Positions 56,401 through 64,000 of a stretch of 64,000 nucleotides of DNA are shown in pieces. The DNA is from Liolophura sinensis (lineage: Eukaryota; Mollusca; Polyplacophora; Chitonida; Chitonidae), in NCBI RefSeq assembly GCF_032854445.1, contig NC_088302.1:22827788-22891787 (forward strand). Reading direction: 5' to 3'. The position numbers and the translations under genes are program-made. Each line of letters begins with the position of its first letter. Position 1 is the stretch's first letter. The notes beneath the pieces were generated by a model. The model saw nothing but the letters and a program-made list of their open reading frames with translations. It had not been told where the DNA came from and did no database searches.

Positions 56401-56988
56401 CAGACATATCACTTGATATATCTGTTGTATCATTAGCTTTCAATGTGTACAATACATTGGTTTACTCAATAAATGCTCAAATGTTTACATAATGGGGGTT
56501 TTGAAGAGTGTACTCTATGAATTGTGTCTAATTCGGTTTAACCCGGGGCAAGGGACTGTATATTCATCGTGTTGAATTAGATCACCACGTTGGATATATG
56601 AACTGTTTCAATCAAAGCGCAAAATGAGATACATATTTTGCTACTGACAACTGATATTCTAGCATGAATATTGATTTGAATACTGATTTCACTCATTCGC
56701 CTAGAAGATACCTTGAGTCTTTGGGTATTCAGTTGATACAGAGTGAACCATTTCTCGTGATAAAAACTGAGACGGACACAACACTACCAGGATCAAACCT
56801 AAAGTTTGTGTAAATTCCTAATTGTTTACAATAGGGAAGGTAGAAAGCCCTGGTGAGGAAAGACCAGTGATGTTGCTATGAGCCATTTCACGGATTTCAT
56901 CTTTTCCCTTCACTGAAATCCACCATGGTCTGAGAACACCAACGGTTATTATTCTAGATCATATTCTATACATTTACATGAATACTTA
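53406..56988. other. Noncoding stretch
   Basis: No gene, RNA or repeat family recognised. Confidence 0.5.
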
Positions 56989-56989
56989 G

Positions 56990-57120
56990 AATAAAACCCC
57001 AACTGAGTTAAACTGACAAGAGGCCCTATTTCAGCGATTACGTGTAACCATTTGCCAGCTATCCCAATGCCAACGCTGCTCTGGATATACTCTCTATGCT
57101 GTCGTTTATAGTCTTAATTG
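56990..57120 (+). repeat. Dispersed repeat family D, copy 4
   Basis: AATAAAACCCC, AAACTGACAAGAGGCCCTAT, GATTACGTGTAACCATTTGC, ACGCTGCTCTGGATATACTC, TCTATGCTGTCG and CTTAATTG. The most complete uninterrupted copy. Confidence 0.82.
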
Positions 57121-58184
57121 TACGTGTTCTTCGGCTGAACTGCAGCTCCATGTCTTAGATTCCAAGTTTCAAGTTTACTCTGTCTTCAAAGGAACCCTTA
57201 GATAAGCCACCTGCAAAAATGTTTTTGTCTGTAAACACTAAGTTTTCTGGTATACTGCAGTCAATAGATATCATTTACAAATTCTCAAGATTCGCCTATG
57301 TACCGGAATACATTTGCATGGAAGAAATGAGCGGTATGTTACGTTACAGAATACGCTGGAGGGGCATTTTTCTCTTGCACAAATGCGTTTCACAAGGCTG
57401 AATTTTGTCTGTACACAAAGTCATGGGGTACAGCTTGCAAGGTTCTGCATTCTTTGCAATGTCCCTTCAAAGCAGCCGAAAGAAACGTTATATTGGAAAC
57501 GGTATCCTTCATTAAGAATGTATGTTCCACAGGGGTTTTGTATGACAGAGTATCCCAAGCTGCAGATAAGAAACAGTTGTTTCATTTTGCCAAAGGCTAT
57601 ACGACACTTGACGCTGAAATAGCACATCAAAATAGACGGCACATTCAGTGGGCGCTGTTTTACACCGAGACCACACGCGAGTGGGCCAGCCCTGCTTTGT
57701 TACCCCGTTATCTGTGCAAACAAATATCCGACTTATAACACAAACATTTCTCGCCGAAGCTATTTGCCATCCTTAATTTTGGCTTGCTAACTATTCTTTA
57801 GCAAACAAGGTCAAGTTCTGTGCCTTCCTATAAACAAACAGAGGCAATCTCCGTCATTTTTCCTTTTCGATTCCTTCGAATAACAAACGCGTCATTGTTG
57901 ATATCTCTCGCAGACAAGTTTAGGGGTCAGAATATAATAGTCCCAGCATTGCAGCCTGTACTTCATTCTTATCCAGCGCGGAATCTACTCATGGAGGCAA
58001 AGCACAAAGTGGAAGGAGTGGACCTTGTGAATTTTTTGGATAAAATTGATAATATGCCGACACTGTGCGGGATTTTACTTACTTTTAGCTGCGATATATC
58101 GGTTGGGCAACGTCACAAAAATAAAAAGTTTCGCCATCTACATTTCCTCTGATGTACATTATCGATGCATATATACACTTGGTC
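57121..58184. other. Noncoding stretch with overlapping short ORFs
   Basis: Three overlapping ORFs of 73-102 codons occur on both strands near 57.3-57.75 kb, and one of 110 codons at 57820-58152. None shows a domain or splice partners. Confidence 0.45.
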
Positions 58185-58443
58185 CTTGGCCGAGGGGGTT
58201 AGCAGACCCACACGGCCCAATGACCCAGGAGCCCCTCACCAAATCGGTCGCAGTTAGTTCAAGTCCAGCTCATGCTGGCTTCCTCACCGGCTGTACGTGG
58301 GAATTTCTGACAGCAGCCTGCGGATCGCTGTGGATTTCCCCCGGGCTCTGCAGGATTTCCTCCCACCATAATGCTGGCCGCCGTCGTATATCTGAAATAT
58401 TCTTGTGTACGGCGTAAAACACCAATCAAATAAATAAATAAAT
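58185..58443 (+). mobile_element. SINE-A copy
   Basis: Head decayed (GGGGGTTAGCAGACCC), then CCAATGACCCAGGAGCCCCT, AGTTCAAGTCCAGCTCATGC, CCCACCATAATGCTGGCCGC, and tail GTACGGCGTAAAACACCAAT plus AAATAAATAAATAAATC. Confidence 0.9.
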
Positions 58444-61439
58444 CTTTTCTTGAGTCTATCTTGGGCAAGGCGAAATCTTGTTCCTTAGGATATTATATTC
58501 CTACAGTTTAAATATTCGTGAAAGGTATATGTTTATATGGATTATAAGAAGCGTGAATATTTCTGATGACTTCTTACAAAAAAAGTTAAACATTTTCTCA
58601 TCCAATCGTCGGATTAGAAACATAAACCAAGGTTCTCAGCATGACAACGAATATGGTAAAATGTACTGAATATTACAGGCACCTGTGCGACATGATATTG
58701 ACGTTTATTCCATTAAGTTATTAACATTTAACAACATCTGGTTTCAGATGATTTAAGTATGTGAAAGCAATTTTCTTTTCTGCCCTTTTTTCAGAAATGT
58801 ATATATAGAGGATATAAAATGAGTGACCCATTACAACAATTTTATTAAACGATTGATGTAATTTTCATTTGTTCCGAGCTTTATGGCGAGATTAATAAAT
58901 TTTATATAATGGGCCACGAATTGCATTTCCTACTTACTCCATAATTTATTTTAAACGGTTTAAGGTGGTTATCGATATATGTGAAACGGCTGAAACCGAA
59001 CCACACATTTCATTAAAGTTCATTATAGTTCTCGAAAACATCGACGAAATCCGAGATTTCTGTGATCAGAAAACATCACAGTCCATTAGTTTAGAATAAG
59101 ATGACAAGCTTTTATTTTTTCTAAAATATCAACATTCATAATAGCTCATTTATCGAAACGTTTGACTTCAAAATTGTGACATAAATCTAGGTCATGTCTT
59201 TTGACAACTGATGCCACGCGATGACTTGGAGGGTGGGAGGAGCTGTGATTTCAAAAATCATACTTAACGAAATATTCAAATTTAGGCTTTTAGCATGAAC
59301 AATTGAACTAAAAACTTATTTGCTGGTTTCATTATCCATCTTAGAACTTGGCGAATGCAACAAAACACTATTTACGATCTTTCGAAGACCTTGGTTTCAG
59401 TTTTGTCTTGGGCTTTCCGATAGATGATAGACGTGATGTTGAATCAAAAAGTCACAGTGCGACCAATTATCCTGTTCGATGTGGCAAATAGAATGGACTA
59501 GATCTAAGAATAATCTTGAGGTACATCAGTTGCAGACCAGTTCACACACACGAGACAGTTCCTCGATGCTCTACAAAGTAGTAAGGTAAGTTTGTAGGTG
59601 TTTAACTTCGTGAATATCTGATACCGAGGCATGCTGCTGTCGTTGACAGTTGAACTCGTGTTTATCAGTATCTTGTTTCAGATAAGCGCTTCATCTCCTT
59701 TCATCAACCTTTGTAATTTTTCACATTTCATGACGATAAAGTTTATGCCCATTAACTGTACAAATGAACCGTTTGGTACCAAGAAACCGGTGGAAAACGG
59801 TGTCGCGGTGTAGTAAGTGATCGCTAGCCTGGCTTGTTTTTTCACGGCAACAGTCCGGTATGCAGTTTTTTTTTATTGGATTAACTTGTCAATGAAAGTT
59901 CAGGTGGCCAGTCAAAATTGCGGTTTATTTGTATAACGTGTGGAATACTGAAAATTAACATTACTGTTGTTATATCACTGATAAGGGCGAGCTATGGGAT
60001 AAATGATTACATATCACTCCTGAGTAATTTTAGCTTAAATAGAACAATAAATACAAGTTAAAACTTGTCTAAAGCTGTAACTTTTTATAATCAACCTTCT
60101 GTATCATGCACTTGGCCAAATATTCTTTTATATAATCCTACAAGATGCTGTCGCCCTCTTTGTACAACGGAAGTCTAAGGCGGAAATCGCTAATAACATT
60201 TGCGCACAAGTATTCAGATATATATCTGTTCTTGTTAGCGGTTGTCGCATTCAGCGGCAATTTTTCACGTCATTTTATCGCTCGGAACATTTTTTAAAAA
60301 GCTTACACACATGTCTTGGGCCGGATCTGCAAAATACCTCAGTCGACATCCAGATCCAAACCTCTAATTTGCGACTGTAAGTTCTAAGCTTATTTGATCA
60401 GATACATAGTTTATGGCGAAAGAGATTCCATGATTAGAGGGCTTGTGTTACTAGTTGATGCAGAAGGGGTGGCTTCGGCATCGCAAACGGAACGCGAAAA
60501 ACCAGTAACAGTATTAATTTCACTACAATTATGCGAAACACGGGATAGACTTGTGGCTGCTCACTTTGTGATCACATAGATAGCAGCGGGGAAATTATAG
60601 CCGTTTGTCCGACACCCTACCCAAGGGCTGTTTAGAGGGGCCCCACCCCTCGGGCGGAGAGATAAAGGCGGTACGTAATATTGGCACCTCTTTTCCTTGG
60701 CGCGGGAGCGAGCCTATAGACACACACATGGGTGATGTATCTGCGCGACATCGTGCCGGCATTTTCGGCACGTAGGTCTCAACTCACCCAGAACACAACA
60801 GGCCCGGTGTTATCTCACAAGGTGAAATCGTTGGGCATACACTCTTATTAAGCAGACAGTTTGACTACTTCATTGAGTGGCTGTTACAGAGCACAGATAA
60901 CACCTCAGCAAATCATATGTTTACGGGAAGGGATCTGTTCGTAATCGCCGAGGATTTGTTATGTGTTTAACAGAACAGACACTCCTCATACCGCCTGGAG
61001 TGATATAAGATAACGCCCTACCAATCTAAACCTTACTCTGACTCTCCACGAATTACCATTCCTCGACCGGGATCACAAAGCGATATAAGACTTAAGTCAA
61101 CATGTTGATCATTAAATTTGGTATGTTCCGTTCCGTTATTTAAGATGAAATTTGCAATGACATACCCAAAATTTACGTTGTCAAGGAATATTTTGACCTT
61201 GTTACATAAGAAACAACAACTTTGAAGTGATTTAAAGTTTGACTTAAGTCTAAGATCGCCAAGTGGCCCCGTGGCCTGCTATTAACCAGAACTCTATAAT
61301 ACTGACTGTTCTTTTCATTTCCATTTGCAAAATGGAACCACATCCCACGAAACGTCAAGCTTATTTATGATAAGCTCTGAATTCTACAAACGTGTAACAT
61401 TCAATTTATGAACGGAATATTGTGCTATCGTTTAAAGTA
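58444..61439. other. Noncoding stretch
   Basis: No gene or repeat family recognised. Confidence 0.5.
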
Positions 61440-61661
61440 CAGGGCCCAGTTCTCATGCTGGTATTAAGTAATATTTTATATTTCAAATTTTAGTCAAATT
61501 TAGCAGCCAATGCTGTACTCCAAAGTCAAAGTACAACAGCAGCAGTTTTAGTTTATATTCAATATAATGTTACTCAATATGTTATAGGCTAAGCAAAATT
61601 GAAGACTTGGTTAGTTAAATCTGGTATTAAGTCTCACACCAGTTTAGAAGAACTTGGCCCA
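61440..61661 (+). mobile_element. MITE family 2 (222 bp, TA duplication)
   Basis: The left terminus CAGGGCCCAGTTCT and the right terminus, which reads TGGGCCAAGTTCT on the - strand, are imperfect inverted repeats followed by further matching GCTGGT/ACTGGT. TA flanks both ends (61438-61439 and 61662-61663). A diverged copy lies at 6970-7174. No coding capacity. Confidence 0.82.
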
Positions 61662-61690
61662 TAGGTTTAAGCACTTTAATTTCTTTTCAT

Positions 61691-61762
61691 TTATTTATTT
61701 GATTGCAGTCTTACGCATTATGTGGGAGGAAACCGGACAGAGCCAGGAGAAACCCACGACCG
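61691..61762 (-). mobile_element. SINE-A fragment with internal deletion
   Basis: TTTATTTATTTGATTG..GT.TTACGC is followed at once by CATTATGTGGGAGGAAACCG and GAGAAACCCACGACC. The segment normally between tail and body is missing. Confidence 0.7.
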
Positions 61763-63491
61763 CTTTTGTTTTTAGTTAGAAGTTTAGTCAGAAGTAGATA
61801 TATTTTCTTCGCACTGATTCAGCTTGAAGGGTATCATCTGTAAGCACACATACACTTACAAAGACAAACAAAACATTTCAGGATGCCACCCACAAATTAC
61901 CCTAGGGGTAAGTTTCTGAAAAGCCCTATCGGTTGTTAAGTGAGTAGCGCCATCCATGTTATATTCGTGAGAGCTGGCTTCCGCTATAAACAGAGTACAT
62001 GTTTTTCTTACTTAGCATCCTTAACCCTCTGGAAAACGTTAGAACCCGTCAGCAAACTGAGAGCCTCCACTTCCCTCTGGCGTGAATATCTTGTCCTCAG
62101 AGAAGCAGTAGGTGAAATAGGCTCAAAACCACTGGGCATCACAGCAGATGTAAGATTTGAGAAAACGTATTCCGCGTTACGCGAGCATAATAAATAATAA
62201 TTGGCATCTGGTCAAAACTAAGTGACTATTCACGACGACGCTTAAACTGAAACCATTAAGGTATAGTTTCATTCCCTAGTAAACTAGCAGTGTAGGAACC
62301 AAAATACCACAATTGAATGCAACATTTTGCATTCTTTTGTTTCCCGTTTTCCGTGGGTTATATCTGAAAATATCTCAAAACGCAGAGTTAAATTCTTGAA
62401 TTCTGCTGAAAACATACAAATTCAAAGGACATCGAAGGTGCTATCATTATCACCGTTCTGCACTCACTTAGCTTTAATTAAGTAATCACAAGTAGGTGTC
62501 CTGATAATGATTGGCCAAAAGTCGAACAAAACAGTGAATACTGAATATTTTTAAAAACGTTCAAATGTTACATCAGTTCCGGTTGTTGTGTTTTAAGCAA
62601 ACTAAGTCTGTCTACGGGGATATAAATAAATATTTACATTTACTATATGGCTTCTTTAATCTGTCGGTCATTTATCTTCATTGGGAACTCCCACTTCACT
62701 TGAACCAAGATCATCTTGGTTTTGTTAAAAGATGCCAAGTCTAGCCTGTCACCTCGGGGGCTAAAACGATCTCTTTGACGATACTGGAGGAGTGATTGTG
62801 GTCGGGGTGGGGGTGGTGAAGCTAGTTAAGCATGCACCTGACTCCTGTCTTATTTCACCCTCATCTTCACGCCACGGTGAAGACATCTGACCAGTGGTCA
62901 GCCAGTCTGACGGACAGCTATCAACGCTGACCGGTCATGGATATCACTGGGCAGTCTCAAAACGTCTAACTGGCCAGTTTGTTTACACACTATACAGTAA
63001 GCTGTCTTAAGTTGGCTTGGTCCAATTTCAATTGGGGGCAGAATTACTGCAACAAACCCCCAGTCTAATGCGAGTGTTTATTTAAGAAAAGTGGAACCAG
63101 AGGTTGAATTAAGATGGCCATTTTTAAACATCCTGGCATGTACTTTTGATGTGATAAGTAAATTGACCACATATACAAAATTTGCTGGTTTAAATGAGAG
63201 CGTTAATGTACCAAGGATATTTGCTCTGGCTATTCTTAGGAAAAAAGGAGACCCAGACATGGAGGAACCGTATATGCACATATATAGAGAAAATTTAGGT
63301 TGAAAAAAAATATGCAACTAAATTTTACTAAAGCTTCTTTCAGGGGCATTCATATATACACATATACACTCAACGGAAGGAATTGAAAGGCTCAATATCA
63401 TCTGTTGTTTTCACTACACTGATTCGTATTTAAACATTTATTTGTGTTTAAATGACAATTCTAACAATATAACAGAAGTAATAGGCCATTA
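61763..63491. other. Noncoding stretch
   Basis: A frame open from about 62998 to 63303 on the + strand has no recognisable domain and no ATG until late. No gene can be claimed. Confidence 0.45.
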
Positions 63492-63602
63492 GTGTAACCC
63501 TGAAACATGACTTCATTTTGACTCAATATTTCAGGATGATGACAAAATAGCATGCTGAAATATTGGGGTCAAAAATAAAGCTTTCGTGTTTCAGTGTTAC
63601 AC
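63492..63602. mobile_element. Hairpin MITE (111 bp, TA duplication)
   Basis: Almost the whole element is an imperfect inverted repeat. The left arm GTGTAACCCTGAAACATGA to CAATATTTCAG pairs with the right arm, which reads GTGTAACACTGAAACACGA to CAATATTTCAG on the - strand, around a loop of about 20 bp. TA flanks both ends (63490-63491 and 63603-63604). Confidence 0.82.
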
Positions 63603-63883
63603 TACACTACTTCCTTCATGCGTTTAGAAAATTACACTACTAGTATGTTACTTCTTTTTTCACTTTTAGAATAGCACTACTTGTGTGTTACGTGAAACTT
63701 TACAATGGATCTACTGGAGTGTGAAAAAATGTCACTTAAAGATTTAAAAGAGCGACTTTATAGCGAACTAATGACTGAGGAAGGTTGTGGCTAATGTGGA
63801 AGGAAGGTGGTGGGTTTCAAGGGTGTGTGTGGGGGGGGGGGGAGTCTACGCTGCTACTGTTCAAGCCTTTACGTGAGCAGCTA

Positions 63884-64000
63884 AATAAAAGCATAAAACT
63901 GAACTAAACTTACAAGAAGCCGAATTTTGTGCGTGTGGCCATGTGCTAACCACGACACTGTCGTCGCTGTTCTAGTTTTGCTCTCCAATTCTGTAAGGTT
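63884..64000 (+). repeat. Dispersed repeat family D, copy 5 (runs to window end)
   Basis: AATAAAAGCATAAAACTG, CTTACAAGAAGCCGAATTTT, GTGTGGCCATGTGC, CACTGTCGTCGCTGTTCTAG and TTTTGCTCTC match the other copies in order. Confidence 0.75.

Noticed and set aside
57314-57738. Three overlapping ORFs, + and - strands
   Set aside because: Mutually exclusive frames with no family resemblance and no splice context.
63091-63303. ORF that could be a small exon (MEEPYMHIY near its end)
   Set aside because: It begins at GTG, lacks a good splice partner and shows no domain; the frame extends upstream only to about 62998.

Overview
The window is nuclear DNA from an animal, most likely a marine lophotrochozoan and probably a mollusc. 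It is AT-rich and intron-containing, with GT-AG splice sites. It is dense in tRNA-derived SINEs ending in ATAAATA or CACT tails, short TA-flanked inverted-repeat elements (MITEs), minisatellites and long AT microsatellites. The organism call is an inference from repeat style and from the protocadherin type. No taxon-specific gene is present.

Only two genes can be supported. They are protocadherin paralogs lying tail to tail: Pcdh-A on the + strand (CDS 17652-22850, spliced 1092 aa) and Pcdh-B on the - strand (CDS 27091-34570, spliced 1180 aa). Each has one large exon carrying signal peptide, seven extracellular cadherin (EC) repeats, the transmembrane helix and the membrane-proximal tail, followed by three cytoplasmic exons with identical intron phases (0, 0, 1). 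The small exons were found by reading for splice sites and homology. Both tails carry an SDSGRG motif, a YxxM motif (YMDM/YVDM) and a near-terminal ATTTSGSY motif. These proteins should act as homophilic adhesion and recognition molecules at the cell surface, presumably neuronal, with tails that dock signalling proteins.

The most striking signal is a 443-bp block spanning EC2 and the start of EC3. It is about 95% identical at the DNA level between the two genes, silent sites included, while the flanking repeats are strongly diverged. This looks like localised gene conversion, and in the region that sets recognition specificity in vertebrate clustered protocadherins.

Layout: 1-1.55 kb, minisatellite with a 74-bp higher-order unit; 1.5-17.6 kb, noncoding, with tandem repeats, SINEs and MITEs; 17.65-22.85 kb, Pcdh-A; 22.85-27.09 kb, convergent intergenic/3'UTR region with several SINEs; 27.09-34.57 kb, Pcdh-B; 34.6-64 kb, noncoding, with SINEs (several with perfect target-site duplications), three MITE families, an unnamed about 110-bp dispersed repeat, and microsatellites. 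No RNA gene, CRISPR array or prokaryotic feature was found.
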